DNA from: a virus
Length of the DNA: 25,370 nt
Virus record (IMG/VR): IMGVR_UViG_3300032291_002740
Span: 1-25,370 of that record
Direction: 5' to 3' (one strand)
Part shown: piece by piece, positions 1 through 6,484 of the stretch
Layout of the letters: the number at the start of each line of letters is the position of its first letter
Position numbering within the stretch: position 1 is the first letter of the stretch
Notes under the pieces: model-generated
Told to the model about the DNA's origin: nothing
Seen by the model: only the letters and a program-made list of their open reading frames with translations
Databases searched by the model: none
Made by a program: the position numbers and the translations under genes

Positions 1-1
1 A

Positions 2-40
2 CAAAGATTAGACTTTATCATACAAGAAATGAGTGCTTAG
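2..40 (+). CDS. 3' end of an unidentified gene (partial)
   Basis: Twelve codons ending in a TAG at 38-40 are open from the window edge, reading QRLDFIIQEMSA. The next gene starts on the following base, which suggests an operon. The fragment is too short to identify. Confidence 0.5.
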   Translation, partial: QRLDFIIQEMSA

Positions 41-154
41 GTGGCTACTAAGAAATGTGAACATACTTGGTATATGAGAGAAAAAGGCATTACCTGTACA
101 AAGTGTCTATTGATTTGGGAGAGTGATGAGGATATTAATCTGTCCGATTTGTAA
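41..154 (+). CDS. Small zinc-knuckle-like protein (37 aa)
   Basis: A GTG start lies directly after the upstream TAG and reads 37 residues. Cys6, His8, Cys19 and Cys22 (CEH...CTKC) form a possible single zinc site; the C-terminal third is acidic. Tight coupling to both neighbours favours a real gene. The function is unknown. It is one of several cysteine-rich microproteins in this window. Confidence 0.5.
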   Translation: MATKKCEHTWYMREKGITCTKCLLIWESDEDINLSDL

Positions 155-230
155 GAAAGAATGGGATTTAAGATGGGGTGTCTTTGCTCATGATTCCCTT
201 GCTAGGCATATGAAGGCTACTCACCGATAG
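126..230 (+). CDS. C2H2 zinc-finger-like microprotein (34 aa)
   Basis: An ATG inside the previous gene, in another frame, opens 34 codons ending in TAG. The protein has CPIC at residues 6-9 and a terminal LARHMKATH segment with His28 and His33, the helix half of a C2H2 finger. The Cys-to-His spacing is longer than the classical 12 residues, so the fold is inferred. It would most plausibly bind nucleic acid or protein. Overlapping the upstream gene by 29 bases is unusual but common for tiny phage genes. Confidence 0.5.
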   Translation: MRILICPICKKEWDLRWGVFAHDSLARHMKATHR

Positions 231-245
231 TGCCCGTATAGGGCA
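231..245 (+). terminator. Short perfect hairpin after the C2H2 gene
   Basis: TGCCC, a five-base loop and GGGCA follow the TAG directly. The stem is only 5 bp and no clear T-run follows, so this is a weak terminator candidate. The rest of 246-340 shows no gene that I can support. Confidence 0.3.
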
Positions 246-340
246 TAGGGAGGTTTACTACTTCTATTTTGCGCCGAACTTAAAAGAGTGTATGATAAAA
301 TATATCCGTGAACAAACTAGAGTCGTCGTATAGTAAATTT

Positions 341-433
341 ATGGGATACAAGATAGCATGCACCCAATGCGACGAACTTCACCTTAAACCAAGTGATGAA
401 CCATTTGTCTGCTTTAACTGCCTGTCCGATTGA
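341..433 (+). CDS. Zinc-ribbon-like microprotein (30 aa)
   Basis: An ATG-to-TGA frame of 30 residues carries two CxxC knuckles, CTQC at 7-10 and CFNC at 24-27, a minimal four-cysteine zinc ribbon. No family name can be assigned. Its stop codon sits just upstream of the -10 box for the oxygenase gene at 449. Confidence 0.55.
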   Translation: MGYKIACTQCDELHLKPSDEPFVCFNCLSD

Positions 434-448
434 TGGTATAATAGTTCT
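434..448 (+). promoter_or_regulatory. Extended -10 promoter for a leaderless gene at 449
   Basis: TGG followed by TATAAT (437-442) is an extended -10 element. Only 6 bases separate it from the ATG at 449, so transcription should begin at or next to the start codon. No ribosome-binding site is possible. A weak TTTAAC at 413-418 could serve as -35. Confidence 0.7.
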
Positions 449-1063
449 ATGGCATACATGATAAATAATAAACCCGTTGGAAATGATCCTGGATCAATTG
501 AAAGAACTGATTCATACCACAAATTTTTAAATAAATTGGGTAACTCTACAGAAAACATTGTAACTATTTCTAATTTTTTAACAGAAGAAGAAATATCTTA
601 TTTGATGGAAGACCTAGACAATAGATCCTCTCATCGTTTTGTTTCTCAAAAAGGTCCTAACGGAGAGCCATTAACTTACATGCATAAGTATGATGGTCTG
701 CCTGATATCTACAATATCATAAGTAGAGTTAAAAATGAAATAATAAAAGCATACAATCTAGAGGATATTACTATACTAGAAAAAGAAAACTTCTTGGGCG
801 TTGTTCACTGGGAGACTGGATCTTACTTAAACACTCATGTAGATGACCTTGGATATGTAACAGAGAATCATTTACCAATTATCATTTATTTAAACGATAA
901 CTATGAGGGTGGAGAGATTAAATTTGAAACACATGATCTTTCTATTAAGCCAAAGACTGGTGATTTAGTTGTATTCCCTGGGAATATGCACTATGCTCAC
1001 GAAGTTACAAAGGTTTTGTCTGGCGATAGATACACCTTGCCTATTTGGTTTACGATAGTTTAA
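449..1063 (+). CDS. Prolyl-4-hydroxylase-like Fe(II)/2OG dioxygenase
   Basis: A 204-residue oxygenase of the P4H-like 2-oxoglutarate/Fe(II) superfamily. The double-stranded beta-helix is in the C-terminal half. Iron ligands are visible as His130-x-Asp132 and a distal His (181 or 184), and Arg194 in GDRYTLPIWF is the likely 2OG-binding residue. The block IIYLNDNYEGGEIKF and the KPKTGDLVVFPGN strand are shared with four other oxygenase domains in the window. Such enzymes couple 2OG decarboxylation to hydroxylation of a protein, small-molecule or nucleic-acid substrate; the substrate here is unknown. The start is set by the -10 box 6 bases upstream; Met4 is an alternative. Confidence 0.9.
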   Translation: MAYMINNKPVGNDPGSIERTDSYHKFLNKLGNSTENIVTISNFLTEEEISYLMEDLDNRSSHRFVSQKGPNGEPLTYMHKYDGLPDIYNIISRVKNEIIKAYNLEDITILEKENFLGVVHWETGSYLNTHVDDLGYVTENHLPIIIYLNDNYEGGEIKFETHDLSIKPKTGDLVVFPGNMHYAHEVTKVLSGDRYTLPIWFTIV

Positions 1064-1065
1064 AG

Positions 1066-1317
1066 ATGAATGATAGCACAAAGAAAAGAAAACTGCTAGA
1101 TGGGTCTGAAGTAGATGATTACGATTATCCAATAGACTTAATACTACATACAAAGGCTCCTGCAAAATGGAAGTTGATCGATCTTGAAACAGGACAAGAA
1201 TATCTTGGTTCAGAAATATCTCATGAAACATTTGGAGAACTTTTGAGAAGTAAAGTAGCAAAGGCTAAGATAGGATCTTGGTTTAAAACAAAAGGAAGAG
1301 TAATAAAAAATGGATAA
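1066..1317 (+). CDS. Hypothetical 83-aa protein
   Basis: The ATG at 1066 lies two bases after the oxygenase stop. An earlier in-frame start at 1045 would overlap that gene by 19 bases and is less likely. The protein begins with a Lys/Asp-rich stretch, then has a central segment AKWKLIDLETGQEYLGS that resembles a small beta-sheet module, and ends basic (KTKGRVIKNG). No family is recognised. It overlaps the following fusion gene by 8 bases, so the three genes are probably co-transcribed. Confidence 0.75.
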   Translation: MNDSTKKRKLLDGSEVDDYDYPIDLILHTKAPAKWKLIDLETGQEYLGSEISHETFGELLRSKVAKAKIGSWFKTKGRVIKNG

Positions 1318-2737
1318 TAAAAATAAACCAATCACTTTTCACTGGATGTGGAGAAGACACTGGCAAATAAATGACAGTATTGAACACTTAGACCTTAATG
1401 GAATTCTTAAGATGGCAAAAGAACTAGATGGTGCCAACGTTAAATCTGTTTTACTTCCCTATGGGCCAGGTGGTATTGATTTTTCATTAGTCATACAAGA
1501 AGCATTACAAAAAACAAACCAACTAATTATGACAATTGCTTTACCAGCATATGGAACAAGCCCTGACTATGCTGCTAAAATTGTTGACACTTTAAATAGA
1601 TTTGGACCTGGCAGAATTGGTGTAAACCTTGTTGCTGGAAGATGGGGAGACGAAGGAAACGGTCCTTCAGAAAAGTTAGTGCTAGACCACTACATGCACG
1701 ACTCATCCCTGATTGATACCCTTGAAAAAAGAGTAAACATATCTGCAGTTTGGATGGATAAGGTCATGGATTTAATGCACAGTCATGAGCATAAAACCCA
1801 TATGGCAGTTGTTGGCTCTTCAGATACAACAATTAATATAGCAAATAAGCATTGCGAATATATATATGTTGATGATAATCTGTTGTTTAGAGATCAGTTT
1901 AAAAAGATTGATTTAGATAAGGTAAAGCCAATAGTCATTATTGATCCACTTATTACTACCCATCCAGACGATGAAAAGTATGTTAAGTATGATAAAAATG
2001 CTCCAGTTAGAAAGCAACATCATTTGATAAAAGGAAAGTTAGTCGATGTTGTTGCACAAATAAGAGATCTATCTGAGAAATTTGGCATTTATGACTTTAT
2101 GATTCATACTGATCAAGAAGATATTAGCAAGTTATTAGATATGGTAAAAAACTTTAATGATATTGTGGTGCCTGAAGGAAATGTCATTGGTTACTCTGAC
2201 CTAACAGTACAAAACTTTAACAATATTGGAAGTGATCCTAGCAATATAAAAGTATTAAACAATTATTTAAGCAAAGAAGAATGTGACCATATTATAGAAC
2301 TTATAAATAGTACAGAGACAAGCAATAATCGTCCCTTGCAGCCAGACAGTTCTGGGGACCCTGCACTATCTTTGTTGTATTATGACTCACTAACCTATTC
2401 AGAAAAATATATACCTGGTATTCAGTCTATATTAGAAAAAGAGTTTAACGTAAAACTAAAACCAAGAAATTCTCGTTTTGCTCAATGGGTTCACAACAAC
2501 AGTCCAACAGTTCCAATAGATGACCTAGGTCACAAAGACTCAAACCATTTAGCAGGCTGGGTTTATTTAAATGATGACTATGATGGTGGTGGTTTATCAT
2601 TTTTTAATCAAGGACTATCTTTTAAGCCAAAGGCTGGCGATCTAATTCTATTCCCTGGTAATCCTCACTATTGGTATCATGTAGCACCAGCAAATGGCTC
2701 AAGATACATTATGCCAATATGGTTTGATTTTGTTTAA
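1310..2737 (+). CDS. Luciferase-like flavin monooxygenase fused to an Fe(II)/2OG oxygenase
   Basis: A 475-residue two-domain protein. Residues about 5-285 resemble bacterial luciferase-like/SsuD-type TIM-barrel monooxygenases: an N-terminal FHWMWRRHW strand, GPGRIGVNLVAGRWGD at about 99-114 (the GR..xNxVxG signature), and a late FMIHTDQEDISKLLDMV helix. Residues about 300-475 are a P4H-like 2OG domain with His408-x-Asp410, distal His453/457 and Arg465. Family knowledge: the first half uses FMNH2 and O2, often on sulfonates, alkanes or amines; the second uses Fe(II), 2OG and O2. The reading frame is continuous and both halves look intact, so this is a true fusion rather than a frameshift artefact. 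Substrate unknown; SsuD-like activity is inferred. Confidence 0.85.
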   Translation: MDNKNKPITFHWMWRRHWQINDSIEHLDLNGILKMAKELDGANVKSVLLPYGPGGIDFSLVIQEALQKTNQLIMTIALPAYGTSPDYAAKIVDTLNRFGPGRIGVNLVAGRWGDEGNGPSEKLVLDHYMHDSSLIDTLEKRVNISAVWMDKVMDLMHSHEHKTHMAVVGSSDTTINIANKHCEYIYVDDNLLFRDQFKKIDLDKVKPIVIIDPLITTHPDDEKYVKYDKNAPVRKQHHLIKGKLVDVVAQIRDLSEKFGIYDFMIHTDQEDISKLLDMVKNFNDIVVPEGNVIGYSDLTVQNFNNIGSDPSNIKVLNNYLSKEECDHIIELINSTETSNNRPLQPDSSGDPALSLLYYDSLTYSEKYIPGIQSILEKEFNVKLKPRNSRFAQWVHNNSPTVPIDDLGHKDSNHLAGWVYLNDDYDGGGLSFFNQGLSFKPKAGDLILFPGNPHYWYHVAPANGSRYIMPIWFDFV

Positions 2738-2752
2738 TGGTATAATCATTAT
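2738..2752 (+). promoter_or_regulatory. Extended -10 promoter for a leaderless gene at 2753
   Basis: TGG plus TATAAT (2741-2746) lies 6 bases before the ATG at 2753 and overlaps the end of the fusion gene's stop region. This predicts a leaderless mRNA for the small zinc protein and the downstream sulfotransferase. Confidence 0.7.
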
Positions 2753-2878
2753 ATGGAAAAATCTAAATGTTTCTTTTGTGAAAAAGATGCTACGCACTAC
2801 GATATAGTTGTAAACCACGCTGAATATATAGTTGCAGATGTGTGTTTAATTCATTTGTCTATGGGTCTTGTATCATAA
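2753..2878 (+). CDS. Small DUF7455-like zinc protein (41 aa)
   Basis: The 41-residue frame opens 6 bases after a TATAAT box. CFFC at 6-9, then Cys31 and His34 in VCLIHL, match the CxxC...C..H layout of the DUF7455-like proteins at 18442-19974. It looks like a minimal member of that group, probably binding one zinc ion. The role is unknown. The sulfotransferase gene starts on the second base after its stop. Confidence 0.65.
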   Translation: MEKSKCFFCEKDATHYDIVVNHAEYIVADVCLIHLSMGLVS

Positions 2879-2879
2879 T

Positions 2880-3404
2880 ATGTCCAGTATTGCAATTGTC
2901 ACATATCCTAGATCTGGAGCAAACTACTTATCAAATTTAATACTAAATAACTGTAGGCAAGAGATAAAATATTCCCATATTCCTCAAAATTATGATAGAT
3001 TTATTATAACTATTGCACGAGATCCCTTTGAATCAATACATTCTCATGTAACAATGAGAAGGCATTATCGACCAGATGAAGGGTACAACAAAAGATATAA
3101 TGATGAGTATAAGGATATGTACAACTTCTTGTATGAAAATGCAAACATTGTTGTAAAATACAAAGACCTAATAGAGTTTCCAGAAAAGGTATTGTTAAAA
3201 ATATGTAACGATCTTGAATTTGAAATAAATCCATTAGACATTCCTGTTCCTGTAGCAGTAGATAATAAAGAAGACACATACCTGAGATCAAGTAAAGTCT
3301 CTCCAGAATACAAAAACAAACATTTTAAAATAGAAGATATTTTAGATTGCTATGAACCATATAATAAATTACTGTCAAAAGCACTTGACTTGACCAAACC
3401 CTGA
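2880..3404 (+). CDS. PAPS-dependent sulfotransferase family protein
   Basis: With the ATG at 2880 the protein is 174 residues. TYPRSGANYLSNLI at 8-21 is the 5'-phosphosulfate-binding loop, and IARDPFESIHSHVTM at 45-59 is the 3'-phosphate-binding segment. YKDLIEFPEKVLLKICNDL at about 94-112 matches the downstream conserved YxDL...P element. The family moves a sulfuryl group from PAPS to hydroxyl or amine acceptors. It is shorter than typical sulfotransferases (about 250-300 aa), so substrate loops may be reduced. A possible PAPS link to the APS-kinase-like fusion at 17681-18442 is inference. A start at 2868 (TTG) would overlap the upstream gene. Confidence 0.85.
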   Translation: MSSIAIVTYPRSGANYLSNLILNNCRQEIKYSHIPQNYDRFIITIARDPFESIHSHVTMRRHYRPDEGYNKRYNDEYKDMYNFLYENANIVVKYKDLIEFPEKVLLKICNDLEFEINPLDIPVPVAVDNKEDTYLRSSKVSPEYKNKHFKIEDILDCYEPYNKLLSKALDLTKP

Positions 3405-3424
3405 CTTTAAGGTATACTAGATAT
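3390..3424 (+). promoter_or_regulatory. Sigma70-type promoter, leaderless gene at 3425
   Basis: TTGACC (3390-3395), a 17-base spacer and TATACT (3413-3418) form a near-consensus promoter. The ATG at 3425 follows after 6 bases. The -35 box lies inside the 3' end of the sulfotransferase gene. Confidence 0.8.
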
Positions 3425-3655
3425 ATGATTCAATGGATTGCCGACTATGCACACTGGGTGCTTGCCTGTATTGGCGTATCTGGAATTTACTTTGTTGGAA
3501 GAAAAACCTTGTGGGGGTGGTTCGTCCTATTATTTAATGAGTGCCTATGGATAGCCTATGCTTTAGTCACAGACCAGTATGGCTTTATCTTTGCAGCAGT
3601 TGCATACGGTGCTGTTTATATTAAGTCTTACCTTCATTGGAGGCGAGAAGAATGA
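3425..3655 (+). CDS. Small membrane protein with three predicted helices
   Basis: 76 residues with three hydrophobic segments (about 9-25, 30-48 and 53-70) and a basic C-terminus (HWRREE). The pattern resembles one half of small transporter folds such as PnuC or SemiSWEET, but no diagnostic motif is visible, so a transport role is only a suggestion. The start is fixed by a strong promoter 6 bases upstream. It overlaps the next gene by ATGA. Confidence 0.75.
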   Translation: MIQWIADYAHWVLACIGVSGIYFVGRKTLWGWFVLLFNECLWIAYALVTDQYGFIFAAVAYGAVYIKSYLHWRREE

Positions 3656-3768
3656 ATCCTGATGAATGCATAAAGTGCGAGATGTCTAAGAAAGATCCAT
3701 TGTTTTGGGACACTCATCAAACTATGACAGATGAAAAAATTTGGTGTGCCTATGCCAAAAGAACCTAA
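3652..3768 (+). CDS. Small CxxC protein (38 aa)
   Basis: It starts within the ATGA at the end of the membrane-protein gene and encodes 38 residues. CIKC at 6-9 and a later Cys near residue 32 with nearby His22 suggest an incomplete zinc site. It overlaps the next gene by 17 bases. No family is recognised. Confidence 0.55.
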   Translation: MNPDECIKCEMSKKDPLFWDTHQTMTDEKIWCAYAKRT

Positions 3769-3868
3769 GATAACTAAGATGGACTGGCGTAGCCTTGGAT
3801 ATTGGCCAGTATACAAAGATGGAAAAATTGTTTGGGAAAAAGATAATAATATAAAGAACTTTCGATAA
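3752..3868 (+). CDS. Hypothetical 38-aa protein
   Basis: A short frame in another register overlapping the previous gene. It reads MPKEP... with a core GYWPVYKDGKIVWEK. The W.V.YKDGKI pattern is also seen in the 42-aa protein at 8883-9011 (VRLYKDGRI), which supports both as real, possibly related small beta-proteins. Function unknown. Confidence 0.5.
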   Translation: MPKEPKITKMDWRSLGYWPVYKDGKIVWEKDNNIKNFR

Positions 3869-3882
3869 CGTTTTCATCTTTA

Positions 3883-3896
3883 TGATATAATTAATT
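3883..3896 (+). promoter_or_regulatory. Extended -10 promoter for a leaderless gene at 3897
   Basis: TGA plus TATAAT (3886-3891) ends 5 bases before the ATG at 3897. No ribosome-binding site is present. Confidence 0.7.
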
Positions 3897-4919
3897 ATGA
3901 AATTTTTAACAAGAGATATTCTGTCCTTTTATAAAGGAAAACAAGTAGATTCTTGGTATTTAAAAAAGTATTTTTCAAATACAAAAGAAGTTGGACTTTA
4001 TAAACCATTCCGTGAAGATGCTGTTAGTTCAAGTTATAATAAAAAAGATAATTCTATAGAAACAATTGATGAACACAACACATACGAAATAAATTCTATT
4101 GGCTGTAGAGGAGAGGTCTATGAAAATTCAGAAACACTTGCACTTGGTTGCTCTCTAACCTTTGGTCTTGGGGTTCCAGAATTAGGTAGGTGGTCAAACT
4201 TATTAAGCAAAAAGATTAACAAAAGTATGACCAACCTTGGCAGTCCTGGAGACTCAGTACAAAATATTTGTATCAATGCCATACAATACTGTTTAAACAC
4301 TAAAATGCCAAAAGAAATTTTTTGTTTGTTTCCAGATTTTTTTAGAAGTAAGGTAGTAGTAGATAAAGAATTTTATAAATCAAAAGTTAATAGAGGAGAT
4401 ATTGGGAAAAAGGATTGGCTAGACCATATTTTTTGCAACCCAACAATAATTAAAGATAATAACTCATTTTTTATGCAAGTAGACGACAAGAGTTACATTG
4501 AGGACTCAACCTCTCCACATCAACTAATTCTAAACTCTGTAAACTATATTTATATGTTAGAGTCATTTTGTTTATCAAATAACATAAAACTATATTGGAC
4601 AACTTGGAACGGACCAACTTCGTTTATTTTACAAGAATTGAGCAAATTGGAAAATTTTAAATTAAAAAATTTTACATGTTTTTATCCTGATGATTTTAAT
4701 TTACAATATGATGGCATTGGCGGTTTTGTAAACAATCGTTGCAATATGAATACTCATGAGCACGAGTTTAAAGATCATGTATCTTGGGCTCATGGTTCTG
4801 ACTATGCTTTTATAGATGGTGAAAAAACATTTAAAAATTCTCATCCAGGAATACATGTTCAAGAACATATTTCAGAATTTTTTTACAATTTATATAAGGA
4901 ACACAATGAAAACAACTAA
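3897..4919 (+). CDS. SGNH/GDSL-family hydrolase-like protein (copy 1)
   Basis: A 340-residue protein with SGNH block I at 84-90 (GCSLTFG, nucleophile candidate Ser86), a block II-like NLGSPGDS at about 113-120, and a C-terminal HPGIH at 316-320 that may supply the catalytic His. The family hydrolyses esters, for example acyl or acetyl groups on glycans, or acts as an acyl-transfer relative. No signal peptide is visible, so it acts in the cytoplasm or in a virion. It is paralogous to the protein at 7859-8893: LGxGVPExGxW and HPGIHxQxH are shared. Some phage SGNH-like proteins are structural and this cannot be excluded. Confidence 0.8.
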   Translation: MKFLTRDILSFYKGKQVDSWYLKKYFSNTKEVGLYKPFREDAVSSSYNKKDNSIETIDEHNTYEINSIGCRGEVYENSETLALGCSLTFGLGVPELGRWSNLLSKKINKSMTNLGSPGDSVQNICINAIQYCLNTKMPKEIFCLFPDFFRSKVVVDKEFYKSKVNRGDIGKKDWLDHIFCNPTIIKDNNSFFMQVDDKSYIEDSTSPHQLILNSVNYIYMLESFCLSNNIKLYWTTWNGPTSFILQELSKLENFKLKNFTCFYPDDFNLQYDGIGGFVNNRCNMNTHEHEFKDHVSWAHGSDYAFIDGEKTFKNSHPGIHVQEHISEFFYNLYKEHNENN

Positions 4920-5130
4920 GATTCAAAAGACTAAGATTGTTCCATTAAGGTGGATAGGAAATTTCTGTGGGGAATATGCTGGTAATCACCTTATTAAGGC
5001 TATTGACTTAGATGAGGAACTAGATAATGACTTATCCTTTCGTTATAAATACCACGCAAAAATGTGGGTAATTCTCAATAAACCTTATGAGCGTTGGGGC
5101 ACCTATTACCTTGTAGATCTTGACAAATAG
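4906..5130 (+). CDS. Hypothetical 74-aa protein
   Basis: The ATG at 4906 has an AAGGA at about 8 bases and overlaps the SGNH gene by 14 bases; an earlier in-frame start at 4816 would lie deep inside that gene. The protein starts basic (KTTKIQKTKIV) and contains WIGNFCGEYAGNHLIKAID and an aromatic C-terminal part (HAKMWVILNKPYERWGTYY). No family is recognised. Confidence 0.7.
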   Translation: MKTTKIQKTKIVPLRWIGNFCGEYAGNHLIKAIDLDEELDNDLSFRYKYHAKMWVILNKPYERWGTYYLVDLDK

Positions 5131-5154
5131 AGTGGCAGCGTGTATAATTAAGTT
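5120..5154 (+). promoter_or_regulatory. Consensus promoter, leaderless gene at 5155
   Basis: TTGACA (5120-5125), a 17-base spacer and TATAAT (5143-5148) match the sigma70 consensus at every position. The ATG follows after 6 bases. The -35 box overlaps the end of the preceding gene. Confidence 0.85.
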
Positions 5155-5328
5155 ATGAGTATAGATGATATGACATTACGAGAAGAAATTGCAAGGGCTA
5201 TAGAAGCCATACCTATTGAGGCATCAGTAACAAATGCCTTGGGTATGCGTATAGAGGCAGCAAAGGTTGCAAGAGGATTGGATAATTATATGACTCAATG
5301 GTTTGAAAGGCAGGTTGATTTTGAATGA
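5155..5328 (+). CDS. Hypothetical 57-aa helical protein
   Basis: 57 residues starting 6 bases after a consensus -10 box. The sequence is helix-rich with regularly spaced Ile, Ala and Leu (EEIARAIEAI, RIEAAKVARGLDNY), suggesting a small helical or coiled protein. No motif is recognised. It overlaps the next tiny gene by ATGA. Confidence 0.7.
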   Translation: MSIDDMTLREEIARAIEAIPIEASVTNALGMRIEAAKVARGLDNYMTQWFERQVDFE

Positions 5329-5414
5329 TTAGTTTATTTTTCTTAATTCCAGCATTTATTGCTGGATATGTAGCATGTTATTTTATTATGACATACAAGG
5401 TTAATCAAGATTAA
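5325..5414 (+). CDS. Single-pass membrane microprotein (29 aa)
   Basis: It starts at the ATGA junction with the previous gene. Residues 2-24 are almost entirely hydrophobic (FFLIPAFIAGYVACYFIM), followed by a short polar tail. It is likely a one-helix membrane peptide of unknown role. It overlaps the HAD gene if that gene starts at 5410. Confidence 0.6.
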   Translation: MISLFFLIPAFIAGYVACYFIMTYKVNQD

Positions 5415-5859
5415 ACCTTCTGCATACATCTTTGACGTAGATGGAACACTTGCTAATGTAGATCCCTACCTTCACTATGTTCGTGGCTCTAATAGGGACT
5501 ACGATGCTTTTCATGAGGCTTCTATAGATGCCCTGCCAAATGTAAAAGTAGTGGAAATGTTAAATAATGCTGTTTCTGATCGTCATGCCATCTTGATTGT
5601 CACATCTCGTAAAGAAAAATATCGTGGGCTAACATCTATGTGGCTTGCAAAAAATAATATTAGGTCTCATGCTTTATTTATGAGGGCAGATGATGATGGT
5701 AGACCAGACTACGAAGCAAAGAAAGATATGCTTGATAAGATTAACATACTATGGGATGTTCTGCATGCCGTAGATGACAATCCAAATGTAATTAAGTTGT
5801 GGGAAGATCATGGAATCCTTACAACAAAAATTGGAACATGGGATGGAAACAAATCTTGA
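5410..5859 (+). CDS. HAD phosphatase, PNKP 3'-phosphatase-like, with a non-canonical start
   Basis: The open frame encodes a polynucleotide kinase-phosphatase-type HAD domain. The DxDGT motif is at residues 9-13 (FDVDGTLANV), the motif II/III region is VTSRKEKYRGLTSMWL, then ALFMRADDDGRPDYEAKK, and motif IV is VDDNPNVIKLW. This matches the phosphatase half of T4-type Pnkp, which removes 3' phosphates from nucleic acid ends; no kinase half is present. The frame is open only from 5392 and holds no ATG, GTG or TTG before the catalytic motif. ATT at 5410, with AAGG about 9 bases upstream, is the likeliest start. The ATG at 5551 would delete the active site. Confidence 0.85.
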   Translation: MKPSAYIFDVDGTLANVDPYLHYVRGSNRDYDAFHEASIDALPNVKVVEMLNNAVSDRHAILIVTSRKEKYRGLTSMWLAKNNIRSHALFMRADDDGRPDYEAKKDMLDKINILWDVLHAVDDNPNVIKLWEDHGILTTKIGTWDGNKS

Positions 5860-5890
5860 CACACGCATCTCAATATGGTATGATTAGTTT
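5856..5890 (+). promoter_or_regulatory. Near-consensus promoter, leaderless gene at 5891
   Basis: TTGACA (5856-5861), a 17-base spacer and TGG plus TATGAT (5879-5884) precede the ATG at 5891 by 6 bases. The -35 box spans the HAD stop codon. Confidence 0.85.
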
Positions 5891-6028
5891 ATGAGCAAAC
5901 GAGTTAAGAAGATTTATAAGTGCGTTGAGTGTGAGACTATGATTACGATTGTAACCAAGGTTCACGAACTTCCAGAATCAATCATATGTCCTTGTGACAA
6001 TGTAGCAGAAAACCAGGGATCAAAATGA
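5891..6028 (+). CDS. Zinc-ribbon-like protein (45 aa)
   Basis: Leaderless start, 45 residues. A basic N-terminus (MSKRVKKIYK) is followed by CVEC at 11-14 and a later CPC, giving four cysteines in two clusters typical of a small zinc ribbon. Function unknown. It overlaps the following gene by ATGA. Confidence 0.65.
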   Translation: MSKRVKKIYKCVECETMITIVTKVHELPESIICPCDNVAENQGSK

Positions 6029-6186
6029 AAAAGTCTAACGACAAAGTATCTCAGCACAAGATTAAAAGAGCACTTAAAAATAAGAAAAGAATACAGGCCA
6101 AACCATACCTATCAAAGTTTGAGCAGCAACAAAAAAGAATAAGAGAAGAAATTGTTCTTGGATCTTTACGCTCAGTCCCTAACTAG
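6025..6186 (+). CDS. Small strongly basic protein (53 aa)
   Basis: It starts in the ATGA overlap with the previous gene. The first 40 residues are rich in Lys, Arg and Gln (IKRALKNKKRIQAK, FEQQQKRIREE), as in small nucleic-acid-binding or helical proteins. No family is recognised. Confidence 0.6.
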   Translation: MKKSNDKVSQHKIKRALKNKKRIQAKPYLSKFEQQQKRIREEIVLGSLRSVPN

Positions 6187-6343
6187 AATTGGAGATATTG
6201 TGGTAGATCAAGACGAAGTAAATAAAATATCAAAAGAAATAAAGCGTTATATTATTAGACAACACATGAAAACATACTATCATTCTACTATTGGGATTTT
6301 ATGTTTTCTTCTTGGAACATTCTTCGGTTTACTAATTAAATAA
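6152..6343 (+). CDS. Small C-terminally anchored membrane protein
   Basis: The frame overlaps the end of the previous gene. Starts available are TTG at 6152 or 6158, so the exact 5' end is uncertain. The N-terminal 40 residues are polar and helical (DEVNKISKEIKRYIIRQ), and residues about 44-62 form one hydrophobic helix (STIGILCFLLGTFFGLLI). It would be tail-anchored in the membrane with most of the protein in the cytoplasm. The tRNA gene follows 6 bases after the stop. Confidence 0.6.
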   Translation: MFLDLYAQSLTRIGDIVVDQDEVNKISKEIKRYIIRQHMKTYYHSTIGILCFLLGTFFGLLIK

Positions 6344-6349
6344 GGACTA

Positions 6350-6424
6350 GCACCAGTAGCCAAGTTGGTTAAGGCACCGAACTCATAATTCGGCTATTCG
6401 TAGGTTCAAGTCCTACCTGGTGTA
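6350..6424 (+). tRNA. tRNA with CAU anticodon (elongator Met or Ile2)
   Basis: A complete cloverleaf: acceptor GCACCAG pairs with CTGGTGT (one G-U), the anticodon stem is CCGAA/TTCGG, and the loop CTCATAA carries CAU at 6384-6386. The T-arm is TAGGTTCAAGTCCTA. The anticodon stem lacks the G-C triplet of an initiator tRNA and the 1-72 pair is G-U, so it is an elongator Met tRNA or a lysidine-modified Ile2 tRNA. CCA is not encoded. Confidence 0.9.
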
Positions 6425-6425
6425 C

Positions 6426-6454
6426 TTGACATACCGTGCAGAATTCGGTATACT
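6426..6454 (+). promoter_or_regulatory. Promoter of the secreted protein gene
   Basis: TTGACA (6426-6431), a 17-base spacer and TATACT (6449-6454). Unlike most promoters here it leaves a leader of about 24 bases containing AAAGGA near 6474-6479, ahead of the ATG at 6485, so this gene is ribosome-binding-site dependent. Confidence 0.8.
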
Positions 6455-6484
6455 TATAACATACCTACTAACAAAAGGATTAAA

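Noticed and set aside
1045-1065. Upstream start for the 83-aa gene
   Set aside because: It would overlap the oxygenase gene by 19 bases; the ATG at 1066 follows the stop directly.
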